Of a stretch of 64,000 nucleotides of DNA, positions 24,363 to 36,347 are shown piece by piece. The position numbers and the translations under genes were made by a program. Positions within the stretch are counted from its first letter, which is position 1; each line of letters begins with the position of its first letter. The notes below the pieces were generated by a model, which searched no databases, was not told the origin of the DNA, and saw only the letters and a program-made list of their open reading frames with translations. Source of the stretch: Zygnema cylindricum (lineage: Eukaryota; Streptophyta; Zygnematophyceae; Zygnematales; Zygnemataceae); contig JBBHKE010000028.1 of the NCBI GenBank assembly GCA_037447655.1, forward strand, positions 38,572-102,571, read 5' to 3'.

Positions 24363-26655
24363 GTTTGAACTAAAAGTTTGATTTTCAAAGAGTGTTTGAA
24401 CTAAAAGTTTGATTTTCAAAGAGTGTTTGAACTAAAAGTTTGATTTTCAAAGAGTGTTTGAACTAAAAGTTTGATTTTCAAAGAGTGTTTGAACTAAAAG
24501 TTTGATTTTCAAAGAGTGTTTGAACTAAAAGTTTGATTTTCAAAGAGTGTTTGAACTAAAAGTTTGATTTTCAAAGAGTGTTTGAACTAAAAGTTTGATT
24601 TTCAAAGAGTGTTTGAACTAAAAGTTTGATTTTCAAAGAGTGTTTGAACTACAAGTTTGATTTTCAAAGAGTGTTTGAACTAAAAGTTTGATTTTCAAAG
24701 AGTGTTTGAACTAAAAGTTTGATTTTCAAAGAGTGTTTGAACTAAAAGTTTGATTTTCAAAGAGTGTTTGAACTAAAAGTTTGATTTTCAAAGAGTGTTT
24801 GAACTAAAAGTTTGATTTTCAAAGAGTGTTTGAACTAAAAGTTTCATTTTCAAAGAGTGTTTGAACTAAAAGTTTCATTTTCAAAGAGTGTTTGAACTAC
24901 AAGTTTGATTTTCAAAGAGTGTTTGAACTAAAAGTTTGATTTTCAAAGAGTGTTTGAACTAAAAGTTTGATTTTCAAAGAGTGTTTGAACTAAAAGTTTG
25001 ATTTTCAAAGAGTGTTTGAACTAAAAGTTTGATTTTCAAAGAGTGTTTGAACTAAAAGTTTGATTTTCAAAGTGTGTTTGAACTAAAAGTTTGATTTTCA
25101 AAGAGTGTTTGAACTAAAAGTTTCATTTTCAAAGAGTGTTTGAAATAAAAGTTTTATTTTCAAAGAGTGTTTGAACTAAAAGTTTGATTTTTAAAGAGTG
25201 TTTGAACTAAAAGTTTGATTTTCAAAGAGTGTTTGAACTAAAAGTTTGATTTTCAAAGAGTGTTTGAACTAAAAGTTTGATTTTCAAAGTGTGTTTGAAC
25301 TAAAAGTTTGATTTTCAAAGAGTGTTTGAACTAAAAGTTTGATTTTCAAAGTGTGTTTGAACTAAAAGTTTGATTTTCAAAGAGTGTTTGAACTAAAAGT
25401 TTCATTTTCAAAGAGTGTTTGAACTAAAAGTTTGATTTTCAAAGAGTGTTTGAACTAAAAGTTTGATTTTCAAAGTGTGTTTGAACTAAAAGTTTGATTT
25501 TCAAAGAGTGTTTGAACTAAAAGTTTCATTTTCAAAGAGTGTTTGAAATAAAAGTTTTATTTTCAAAGAGTGTTTGAACTAAAAGTTTGATTTTTAAAGA
25601 GTGTTTGAACTAAAAGTTTGATTTTCAAAGAGTGTTTGAACTAAAAGTTTGATTTTCAAAGAGTGTTTGAACTAAAAGTTTCATTTTCAAAGTGTGTTTG
25701 AACTAAAAGTTTGATTTTCAAAGAGTGTTTGAACTAAAAGTTTGATTTTCAAAGAGTGTTTGAACTAAAAGTTTTCATTTTCAAAGAGTGTTTGAAATAA
25801 AAGTTTTATTTTCAAAGAGTGTTTGAACTAAAAGTTTGATTTTTAAAGAGTGTTTGAACTAAAAGTTTGATTTTCAAAGAGTGTTTGAACTAAAAGTTTG
25901 ATTTTCAAAGAGTGTTTGAACTAAAAGTTTGATTTTCAAAGAGTGTTTGAACTAAAAGTTTGATTTTCAAAGAGTGTTTGAACTAAAAGTTTCATTTTCA
26001 AAGAGTGTTTGAACTAAAAGTTTCATTTTCAAAGAGTGTTTGAACTACAAGTTGATTTTCAAAGAGTGTTTGAACTAAAAGTTTGATTTTCAAAGAGTGT
26101 TTGAACTAAAAGTTTGATTTTCAAAGAGTGTTTGAACTAAAAGTTTGATTTTCAAAGAGTGTTTGAACTAAAAGTTTGATTTTCAAAGAGTGTTTGAACT
26201 AAAAGTTTGATTTTCAAAGTGTGTTTGAACTAAAAGTTTGATTTTCAAAGAGTGTTTGAACTAAAAGTTTCATTTTCAAAGAGTGTTTGAAATAAAAGTT
26301 TTATTTTCAAAGAGTGTTTGAACTAAAAGTTTGATTTTTAAAGAGTGTTTGAACTAAAAGTTTGATTTTCAAAGAGTGTTTGAACTAAAAGTTTGATTTT
26401 CAAAGAGTGTTTGAACTAAAAGTTTGATTTTCAAAGTGTGTTTGAACTAAAAGTTTGATTTTCAAAGAGTGTTTGAACTAAAAGTTTGATTTTCAAAGTG
26501 TGTTTGAACTAAAAGTTTGATTTTCAAAGAGTGTTTGAACTAAAAGTTTGATTTTCAAAGAGTGTTTGAACTAAAAGTTTGATTTTCAAAGAGTGTTTGA
26601 ACTAAAAGTTTGATTTTCAAAGAGTGTTTGAACTAAAAGTTTGATTTTCAAAGAG
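24363..26655 (+). repeat. 31-bp satellite/minisatellite array, about 74 copies
   Basis: Head-to-tail unit TTTGAACTAAAAGTTTGATT followed by TTCAAAGAGTG (31 bp); 2293 bp corresponds to about 74 units. Most are identical; recurring variants are TTTCATTTT for TTTGATTTT, GTGTG for GAGTG, and a two-unit block with GAAATAAAAGTTTTATTTT followed by a TTTTTAAAG unit. That block recurs at about 25143, 25545, 25794 and 26289, spaced close to whole numbers of units (13, 8 and 16), a higher-order organisation. Two units have single-base length changes. Confidence 0.97.
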
Positions 26656-26932
26656 AAAATACCAACAGCAGGAATGCGGGAAAAAACCAAATTTCTCCCA
26701 CTTTTGGCTTTGAAGCTTGGAATTGGATAACTTGTCGCGAGAATGTCAATTATAGGGTGGACGATGGCCGGGGTTTGGTACGTCGTAAGAATGGTCGCTC
26801 CAATTTTTCCACCATTAATATGTTTTAATCAAAAATAATATTTGTTTTTCTGAAAAATGCTAAGCTGTTAAACTACTTATGCAGAGGAATTAGCGCGCCT
26901 CTGAAAAAACGAGAGAATGTGATCCAGTCGGA

Positions 26933-26937
<5 letters not shown>

Positions 26938-26966
<29 letters not shown>

Positions 26967-27420
26967 CAGAAAAAACAGGAAAAACCAGAAAAAAAAAAAA
27001 AAAACTGAAAGAAAAGAAGATGAAAACAAACTGTTCCCCCCCCCTACAAGCCAGACGCAGGAGGTTCCTCCCTCACCTTCCCTCTCTACCCCGGTTCCTC
27101 CCTCACCTTCCCTCTCCACCCCCCCTTACCAACCAGACGCAGTTGGTGCATTCTAATACGGCTCCTCCTCCTCAGCCGTACTCCTCACCCCCTCTCTGCC
27201 ATCTCTGCCCTCCTCTCCCTCCCCCCCCTCCCCCCTCGGCTCCCCAGCCTCTCTCCCTCCCCTGCGTCCCCTCCTTCCCCCTCCCCCCTGGATAATAATC
27301 TTCTACTTACGCTATTTTCCTCTCTCTAATTCCACATGCTTTTTCTATACGGGAACCCTCACTCCCCCCCCCCTCCTCTCCCTCCCCCCCCCTCCTCTTC
27401 CCCCCCCCCTTTCATGAGCA
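26938..27420. repeat. Poly-A and C/CT-rich low-complexity tracts
   Basis: A-runs at 26938-27005, then C- and CT-rich sequence to about 27415 with runs of seven to nine C. A block around 27062-27122 contains a tandem GGTTCCTCCCTCACCTTCCC repeat. Proline-rich frames here are repeat translations. Confidence 0.85.
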
Positions 27421-28556
27421 CCGGTGGCATGTGCGGCGGTGGCCAGTGGAGGCTTGCCATTGGAGTGCGTTCCAGCGGCTTGTCCGTTTGTCGTATGCGG
27501 AACTGACCGTACGCACGCGGCCACTTCGACTCGTCTGTCCGCAAGTACAGCAGGTGTACGGTCCTTTGTAAGCAGCTGTCGGGTATAAACGAAAAAATAA
27601 ATAAAACAAATTGGCACACTAATTTTTGAGACGCTGAAAGTGAAAAGAAACGATGATTCGTGTGAGGTGTCCGCGTGGTCCTTTGCTCTATTTTTTCGGG
27701 CCCCCGAGGTTTTTTTTTTTGGGCAGGTTCTAAGTTCCTCCGGGGTTATTTTCGGTCTGTACAAACGCTTGCGTGGCAGTACATTTTGTTTTGGAAGGCG
27801 TCGTACATATCATGTCCGCAAAACGTTTCCTTTTTCGTACGGGCAAGTGACTCATATCACGACACGCTAGTTGACGTAGGCTAGCGTCACGTGCCAGTTC
27901 ACGGCGGACAAAAAAAAGTACCGTTTCCATACCATACCGTTTTCCCCTTTTTCAAGTGTGAACCACGCAATTGATATGGAATTATGGACTATGGGCTTTT
28001 TACTTCATTATTTTGTCTTTTCTGCACAATTGGGGACCGCTCCTCCGTACGTACTCCAGTGAAAGTACATGGTACTGTACGATTGTGTGGGAAGACTTAC
28101 CTAAATTTTTTACACTGGTGTCTTATTATTATCTTATTATTATTTTATTTTATCTTGTATTTTTATCACATGCGCAAATCGTTCCGTACGTACTTTAAAA
28201 AAATCCGGAGGTCGACCTTGTGGAAGGCTTATCTAGCTGTTCGACAATGACGTGGCCAGTACTGTAGAGTGTGCGACTTTTTTTTGTCGTTTAGTAAAAA
28301 GCTGCTTTCTCGTAATTTCCGCTCACCTGTCATTACTAATGATGAAATCGGCGCGCAGTGCTTGATGCGATCGAATCCGTAATCCATTCGTCGCGACATG
28401 TGATCGTACTTTTTTGTCTTTTACCGACGCTTCCGGTGTCTACACTCGCGTTGTCAGTAAAGGTAACAGCCGCCGTCTGTACGGACACAACTTGACAGGT
28501 CTCACCTAAAAATGTACGATTTTGTAGGATTTTTTTACGGATATTCAGCAATTATA

Positions 28557-29341
28557 GCGTGAATCGGGGTTAGAGCTAACAAATAATTAGTGTAAAGAGA
28601 CAATTTATGTTATTAACTCTATTTTGGGTTCGTGGGCCAAACGCCAACAAAAACTACAGTACAGTAACGCTACACCGCGAATCGTTATTAGCGTAGAAGT
28701 TTTTTTAGCGTATAAGAATAATTACCGTTATTAACGCTAATTAGGAATCTGAAAATTTTCAAAGAAATCGTCTACTCTAATTAGAAATTAAGGTATTTTT
28801 AAAATAGTATTGATAATTCTATTTCAGAATTTGGGAAAAATTTGGGGGAACCGAATTAGCGTTCAATACGCTAATAACGATTCGGGGTGTAATTTGTACA
28901 CACAACACTAATTTATACACATGACACTAATTTGTACACATAACACTAATTTGGATACACATTCTCAGATTGTAGCCGCGATAGTCCGTGTTCACATATT
29001 CCACGCTTGAACATGCGACTGAACAATGTTCTCGCTACATATTTTATATCCCTCGTATTTTATGATTGTAAATCAAATCTCCAAATCTGAGTGCGCTTTT
29101 TTTTGTGGAGACGCACTCAATTTTCAGTGTCGACGCATTTATTTGACAATTATTTCGTACGTGTGTACTAAATAATCATTACACTATTTAAAGACAGCCG
29201 AAAAAAAAGTAATTCACGCTAATTAAGAAGTACCCACATTAAAGTAAATAGAAAAATATAGTTATTAATTCTATTTTAGGTTTGAGGATCAAAATTTGTG
29301 GGCGCCGAATTAACGTTATTAAAGCTAATAGCGATTCACGC
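28557..29341. mobile_element. Composite MITE enclosing another MITE
   Basis: Outer ends GCGTGAATCG (28557) and CGATTCACGC (29341) are perfect inverted repeats flanked by TA. The MITE at 28673-28889 is nested inside. The right part (29205-29341) resembles the internal sequence of other copies (TTGTGGGCGCCGAATTAACG). About 28892-29200 is additional material with a repeated ACACTAATTTGTACACA motif. Confidence 0.6.
28673..28889. mobile_element. MITE, 217 bp, TA-flanked
   Basis: TA|CACCGCGAATCGTTATTAGC at the left; GCTAATAACGATTCGGGGTG|TA at the right. Internal CTAATTAGGAATCTGAAAAT and TTTCAGAATTTGGG blocks are shared with the copy at 37312-37521. Non-coding. Confidence 0.88.
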
Positions 29342-29939
29342 TATTCTTTCCCAATCATTTATACTTCGTACTTTATTCTTTGCGTGAGCGAAAGACTTCG
29401 TACGATTCTGCTCCCGCGAGAACAATTTTATCGGGCAAGTGTACCATTTGCGCCCCATTGGGCCAACTGTCATTTCAAAAACAAGGTCGTATCTGAGTGA
29501 CGCAGTAAGCCTACTGGTGAATGTTCCATCTGTGAACAAGTAGGTACCGAGCCGTATTTGTCATTTTCTGAGTTTTTGAAAATCATTACTCAAAGATCCA
29601 ATCCCGAATCTCCGAAGGATCCTAGACGTAAAGATATACCGTTCGATCTTACGTGTCAGCAAATAAATCCGGAAAGAAATCGTGCCTTTCAACCCGTTAG
29701 GTGACCGCACATTCACGCGTGGCATTTCTTGGATTTATCGGGCGAGCGCACATTCCGGGCAGCGGGACGGATCCGGGCGGCAGTCGTACGGCATCGTTCG
29801 ATTGCATTGCGGAATTAAACGAGCCGCCGCTTCGGCGAACCAACATGGAAAAGTGTTGTGTATCGCTAGCCATATACCAGTAACTGATATGCCCCTTTTT
29901 TTTACCCACCGGTAATCGATATATTGGCACGATATACTA

Positions 29940-30070
29940 CACCGTGAATCGTTATTAGCCTTTAGAAATTATTAGTGTCAATAGTTAATTAGTGTATTTA
30001 AAAGTAATTTCAGTATTGCAAAAAAATTTAAAAAATGTTTAATTGTAATTTCTCCATAACGCTGAATAAG
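29940..30070. mobile_element. MITE left end (fragment)
   Basis: CACCGTGAATCGTTATTAGC follows TA at 29938-29939. The matching right terminus was not found, so only the left part is called. Confidence 0.5.
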
Positions 30071-30760
30071 GTACACCGGATCTGCCTTCATTACATATAC
30101 AGCAAAATAGGTAGAAGTACAAATTCTGACAATCCGTACCACGAAGCGTCCTTTTACTGTAATTAATCCACAATTCTAATTTGGGTTTGCAAACGCATTT
30201 GTCGCAAACTCGACTCCACGTTTATTCCATAGTTCAAAAGTAGGCGTTTTTATGGTAGGCCTTTGGTAGGCGCACAAAACTTGGCACAAAACTCGCGCAG
30301 AGTAGGCATACTATATGTGTGTGCGTTTGTGCACACTTTTGTACGAACGTACAAATCTGACGTATGATCATAGTACAGCGCACCCCGCTGGACGAAATTT
30401 CAGCGAACTGACTCAGCGTAGGATGAGTTGTGTTATGGGCTTTTCATGTGATCTTCTTACATGGCTACTTTGATCGGCGACCGTCCGATCGTCCAAATCT
30501 GACGGTTAAAATAAAAAATGCCTCAAAACTCACAGATTTTATTTTTTTTGTCCGAATGTTTTTCAAAATTTAGACATGACGTTTAATTCTCTATCAATCG
30601 ATGTACAACTCAACCCTGTTACTATTTTTTTTCATTTTGCGACCAATACAATATGGGTCTTAAGGTCATATTGTATGTTTTACATACAATAGGCATATTG
30701 TATGGGCTTACTTTCACCTACTTTTGAACTATGGTTTATTCCAAGCGCAGTTCTGTATGT

Positions 30761-31439
30761 TGTTGGATTTATGCAATCTTTGGCGATTCATTTGTACTAT
30801 CAACGATTTCTTTGTAACGACAGCGATTCACTTGTACCGGCAGAATTTTTGCCGATTCACATTTTGTGACGTGAAGTGACGGGACGAATCGATTTGTACG
30901 GAATCTGACGACGATTCCACTAATGTTCATTTTGTGTACAGATTGTGTCAGAACAGAGAAGGCGCACATTGTGGTGGAAAACAACAAAATGGCATCATCT
31001 GATTGCACCACTCATTAGGCATTTCACCACAAGATGACATATAAAAAGATATAAAGTGATTCAAGGCATTTAGAATAGTTATCTCATGGAAATGGCATGC
31101 ATTACCCGAAATACTCTCAAGATTCATAGAAGAAGCATTTACATTATTTGATGAGAACTCTTTGTACATACATAGAAGGAGAATGCAGCTTTATTAAAGT
31201 TAGTCCGTCGGAACAATTTGTATTTCAATCGGGGCTCACTTCGGCTTACGCCTTGTGGCCATTTAACTATAACTACATTTCTCGAGCTGCCTAAATCAGT
31301 CCAATTTATTGATTTGTTTCTATGCCTCTCGCATTGCTATCTACTTAGTGGTTCCTACAGGCTAAGTTTCGCTGTGTATAGATTTCATGTGTTTAAAAGT
31401 TGGGAACGCATTCACTTATATGACCCTGCAAAACTAACA
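30761..31439 (+). repeat. 5' LTR of the LARD-like element
   Basis: Starts TGTTGGATTTATGC and ends AAACTAACA next to the PBS. It lacks two small segments (about 10 and 22 bp) present in the 3' LTR (around 36692 and 36765), so the LTRs have diverged by indels as well as substitutions. Confidence 0.85.
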
Positions 31440-31453
31440 GGTTATGGGCCCAC
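31440..31453 (+). other. Primer-binding site, half-tRNA initiator-Met type
   Basis: GGTTATGGGCCCAC is identical to the first 14 bases of the PBS of copia element 2 and complementary to the anticodon-loop region of tRNA-iMet, indicating the same priming mode. Confidence 0.75.
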
Positions 31454-34400
31454 AGCCCTTGCCTACAAAATTCTAAGTCTAGCTAGCTAATAGGGAGTCA
31501 GGCCTAAAAGAGCTTTGCAGATCCGTGGAATGACTTCGATGATCTCGAGTTTGCTTCCTGCAAAGGCTCCAATGGCAAGAACGAAAGAGAATCAGATGCT
31601 TAGAGAGAGAAAAAGAGTGAGAGACATTTGGCCTCATGACAGTTACAAGGAATCCAACTGAGAGCAGACAAGACAGCAGGAGGATGTGGTGCAAGGATTG
31701 AGATGTTAAAGAACCTCACGATGATACAATACAACAATATAGTGACAACCAAGGCACGCATTTCCCACTTCACTAGTCTACTAGATGAATGCGATACTAT
31801 CAGGCTTCAACTCTCAGAGGATGAAAGAACATTGCTACTATTTTTATCCATCCCGGATGACATCAAGGGAAATCTTACCAGGTCATACAGAAATTCAAGG
31901 AAATGGACGTGGAGCAAGTAGTGATCCCAGTGTTAGAATCTGTTTCCAACAGCACCGAGGAGTCACACATCGACAAGGATTCCAAGATCTTCCAAGAGCC
32001 TGCAAACAACAAAGGAGAAGACGGAGTCAAAAGTCAAAAGTGTAACAGACAAGAGTTTCCTCCACAGTGAAAAGGAGGAGTATCTCTTCGAGGCATGCAT
32101 AAAACATGCAAGGAGGGGAGGTTGTTAGAGTGTCACAAAAAACCCAAGCAAGGAAGACAAAGATGGCCAATGCAACTCGCCCACACAACATAGAGATTAG
32201 AGTGAATTCGGAGACTGCAGATTTAACTACAACAACCAAATCACGGCAATCAAACTCAAATCTAGTGAGTAAAGTGAGGATGGGTAGGATGGGTTTGTTG
32301 CAGAGTCAAGCATCATAGCTTACTGCAACAGGGATGTAGAGATCGGTGGACGAGTCGTAGATCCAAAGCACGACCGCGGCAGCAACATTACAGAGGGCAA
32401 CAACTCTAGAAGAGACGTACGGACGGATATGCAAAATCTGCAAACAGATGGCAAAAGATCAAAGCGTCAATCTACAGAAAAATTGGCCCGATTCTAAGAA
32501 TCACAAGGAAAGCACGGTCACACAAGGAATGTGATTTCACAATGAGAAGCAAGGAAAGAGTGGGAGGAGAGAGGCACAAATATAAAGAAAGGAACACTTA
32601 CCAAGAAAACTTTGTCATTAAGGGACAAAATCAGACAACTGCGGGCATTAGAAAACCAGATCCAGCCGCCTATGTCCTCACCACCAACGTCAACATAATC
32701 CAAAAAAAAATCTAAGGTCTATGAATGGAGAAACCTGTCAGTCATAGAGAAACCAAGGAACAAAATCAAAACAAGAGTTAGTAAAACAGAAAAAAAAAAT
32801 CACAAAGACTCTTAGTGGTAGGGTGAACATGACATGTAGGAAGTCAGGTATGACATGTAGGAAGCCAAGTGTCTCCGAGCAAATCATCAAAAGTCTAACA
32901 AAGCAAGTTGCTATGCGAGTTTCTAGAGAGATAGTGGAGACAGGCACACAAGATTCAATGACAAACAGAAAAAAAAACATCAAAACTCTCATCACTAGAG
33001 GCCATAAAACTCACCAATTAGAAAGAGTCAAGACTGAGCAAAGTCGCATAAGTTACGATGTTAGAGGTAGCCATTGGGCTACAAGCGGTCACATGAACTC
33101 AGAAAGAATTCGTATCAACTAGGGTAGAGAGGACAAAATAGTCAACCTGCAAAATAGAAATCAAAAACGTCAGATCGAAGGTAGAGGAAACAAAAAGGAG
33201 GCCAAGAGATAAGTACAAAGAGAGAAATCACAAAAACCTAGAGGTGAGAGAGTAAGTGCAAAGACTAAACAGAGATCTAAAAAGAGACACCAAAAATATA
33301 GTGTCCGTAATCAGAGATCAAAAGTGGAAGTGCGTTTTGTAATGGTGGGAGTCTTACAGCCACAGGAGAGGACTCACCAATAAGAGCTCGCAACTTGAAG
33401 GAGATTCTAAGGAGACGCTAGATGAGTTAACAGCATTAGAAAACCCCTCAACTCACAATCTCCAACAAGGTGTTTGCTTTACTACCGAAGGGACGAAGAT
33501 TAGACGACCACGAATTAAAGGAGCCGAATTTGCAACAAAAAAAACAGTGGCTCAGAAAAGGTAAACTTACAAATAAACATTTTGAGATGAAATGTGCAAA
33601 AGACATTCATGGAGAAAGTGAAAGAGACTGTAATAAAAATTGGAGAACTTTCACATATTCAGCCAGCTGATGCAACAGTGCTCTAAGCTGAAAAGGAGAC
33701 AATGGAAAAGAACTTACCATGCCTCAGCCCAATGGGAAGAAAATCGAGGATTGACAGAAGGCCAAGCCCACTCCCAAAGGCGAATTCGAAAGAGTTTCAC
33801 CTCTAAAGGAACTCCTACCACCATTACGAAGGTGGAATCTGCAAACTAGAGAGAGAAGGGGAAAGGTCAAAAACCAGCTGTGACTCGGTCAAAAAGGAAG
33901 CAACTAAAGAAGTTATAGAAATGAGTTGCAAAACTGTACAATTCAACAACAACAAGTTATCCCTTGCTGATCTTTTATACTCATATCGGGTGAGCAAAGT
34001 ACAGCAAAAGCATATTGTAGACACTAAAGGAAAAGGAAATCCTTACCAAGTGTTAAGAGGGAGATTCGAGAAAGAAGTAGCATATTTGAGGAGAACACCC
34101 ACGGCAACTCCAAAGATCTGGTGAAAACTAAACATGTCAAAGAAAGCACCACACTAGTGAGTTTGGCAGGAGAAGAAATCGAAGGTCAAGGTTTGGAAAA
34201 TCAAGACATACAAAGATGCATTTTTGACCAGAAGTAACAAATTGGAACAAATTGGATGTGAAGGACATAATTTTTACCTCAATGTCAAGAATGCCCTTTC
34301 AAAATCATCCATTTCAAAGGACTCCAAATAGGGCCCAAACTCAGGAGGTTACAATCACGATTGGAGAGCACCTGAAAACGCCAAGCACAGCGAAAGAAGT

Positions 34401-34890
34401 GATGGGAGAAAACAAAAAAAAAAATTTAGTTTCAAAATCTTAAATTCCCATGTCAAAGTTTGGTCGAATTTCAAACTTAAAGAATGGTAAATTAAAGACT
34501 TAAAATGAACAGCACAAAAGAGAAAATCCAAATGGTCAAAGAGTTTAAAACTAGAAATGACTCTAAGATGCTCAACCTATAAACTCTCAAAGCAGCCAAA
34601 AACACTAGGAGGCACAAGGTCACCTAAAGAAATTATTGCTAGAAAGGAATACAGGAAAAAATCAGATAAACGTCATACTGTAAGAGTAACGAGTCAAAGA
34701 AAATTCTTACCCCAGAATTCGAAAGAAAGAAAATCAAGAGCAACCGCAAATCATAAGTTATGACGCAAGTAATACAGCGGAAAGCATGGCTCGGCGAAAT
34801 GAATGAAGAATTTTAGACACCATAGAGAAGAATTTAAGCTTTAGTCTTCGACAAGATATGCTAAGTTCTGGCAGTCTGAGGAGAAAAAAA
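31454..34890 (+). other. A-rich interior of LARD-like element, no intact gene
   Basis: Strong strand asymmetry (A and G abundant, T scarce) over more than 3 kb, stops in all frames, no pol motif. The short reading frames look like consequences of the base bias. Around 32823-32870 a 27-bp block with ACATGACATGTAGGAAG and ATGACATGTAGGAAGCCAAG is duplicated. Confidence 0.6.
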
Positions 34891-35766
34891 GACTTAGGGT
34901 GCATCTCTATGTACTTCAAACTTAGAGATTTTTTTTTGTTTTTTAGCGCAGATTCGACGGACCCGGATTTCGGGTGTCCCTATGTGTACCGAACGAAATT
35001 TTCACTTAAGGGCGTGACGATTGTATACGTTGACAATGCGCGTGACGGCTGTCAACGTCTACAATCTATGATGACGCACGTTATTTTTCGCAACTGGTTT
35101 TGACTTTTCGTGACATTGTAGACCTACAACCCTCCAGCCTGTGCCGTTTCATGGTTGAAGAAGATGCGTTTTGACTTTGCAGCTATTGTTGGCTCGACGT
35201 GAAATGGCATAGGAACCTTGAGACCCCTGCAAAAAAAAAATTCGTACCTGATGGAAACGGACAAAACAATACAAACTCTGTACTTCTCTTTGTCGTATTA
35301 GAAAAAAAGGGACAAAACATAGCGAATCGTGTACACTTTCACGTCGCTTGAATTCCTTTGAAGTTTTTGAACAAAACATTACACGTGCGAATATGTGTTC
35401 CTATTTGTTTATAGAAAATCCCTAATTTTAAAACACATCGGCCTTGTATTTTAAAGATAAGGTTGAAGATGACGTTTTTTTTCTTCGAAGTGGGTCGAAA
35501 AACACAAGACGACAACATGTAGTACATTTTAAATTCGATGATGACGCAAAATGTACTTTTTTTTTCTATTTTATCGTACGGTTGAAACTTACGCGGTACG
35601 GCTCTAAATTTTACAAGAAAACGACAAAAAAAAACCCTTACTTAATCACAGAGAGACGAACCCTTAGACGAAACCCTAACATAGTAAATAGAAAGAAAAA
35701 AATTGAAAGGAAAAATGTATTAGGAAGTGAAAGTACTAACTTTTTTATGTGTGGTAAAAGTACAAG

Positions 35767-36347
35767 TTGTACCTTAGATGCCTTGCGACAAAGGCGCAAA
35801 GCAAATTCTTGAGTCGCACGTTGGGAATTACCGAAATTTCATCCACATTGCGAACGGATAAATCGGAAGGACAAAAATTTCGACATCATCTGAGAGATTG
35901 GAAAATTGTCAGGCGACAAATTTTGCGACATCAGTCAGATATTAGACATCTAAATAGACGGTCTGATCGGCATCTTTATTACTTGGATGAATTTTTTGGT
36001 CTTCGTACAAAAAAGATAAGGGACATGTCATGTGGTCCAATGTTTCAACTGTTGGCAGCAAAATCGAACGCCAGCGATGCAATGATTGACGGCGCCAGAC
36101 GCGCCCTAATTGGTCCTAATGTATTACCGCACCACAAGTGGTCCCCACAAGATCATATATATCGAATGGAACGAGTATCATTCAAAATCGACGAAGCGAC
36201 AATTTGTATCGACTTTGTATTGACCCGACTTTACGACGGTCAACCGAAATATTCCGCGGGAATATCGAACGAGAATTTTAACGACTACGATGTAACATCA
36301 TCAGGACAATTTTGTATCAATTGCATCGCCAAAACATCGAGTGGGAG
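35767..36347 (+). CDS. Uncharacterised ORF at 3' end of the LARD-like element
   Basis: An open frame of about 190 codons runs up to the 3' LTR (and formally continues into it to 36390). The start is an assigned ATG-like codon and the true start is unclear. It is rich in Arg, Asp and His, with segments such as RRSDRHLYYLDEFFGLRTKK, GPNVLPHHKWSPQDHIY and TICIDFVLTRLYDGQPKYS. No family recognised: no RT, RNase H, protease or zinc knuckle. Its length stands out against the stop-rich interior. It could be captured host sequence, an element-specific ORF, or chance. Confidence 0.4.

Larger units (their letters stand above)
27980..29936 (+). repeat. Dispersed repeat, copy 1 (inverted relative to 42615-43870)
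   Basis: Matches the reverse complement of 42615-43870 in collinear blocks: around 28000-28060 (TTGTCTTTT...CAATTGGGGACCGCTCCTCC), 28250-28500 (TTTGTCGTTTAGT, CGCTCACCTGTC), 29395-29560 (AAGGTCGTATCTG...GACG, AAGTAGGTACCGAGCCG) and 29600-29800 (ATCTCCGAAGGATC, GAGCGCACATTC, ACGGATCCG). MITEs occupy the middle of both copies. No intact ORF. The terminal structure is not resolved, so the class is unknown. Confidence 0.7.

Noticed and set aside
24363-26655. Possible CRISPR-like array
   Set aside because: No unique spacers; pure 31-bp tandem units in a eukaryotic context.
27020-27764. Proline-rich and Gly/Glu-rich open frames
   Set aside because: Caused by C-runs and CT-rich low-complexity sequence; composition changes with frame.
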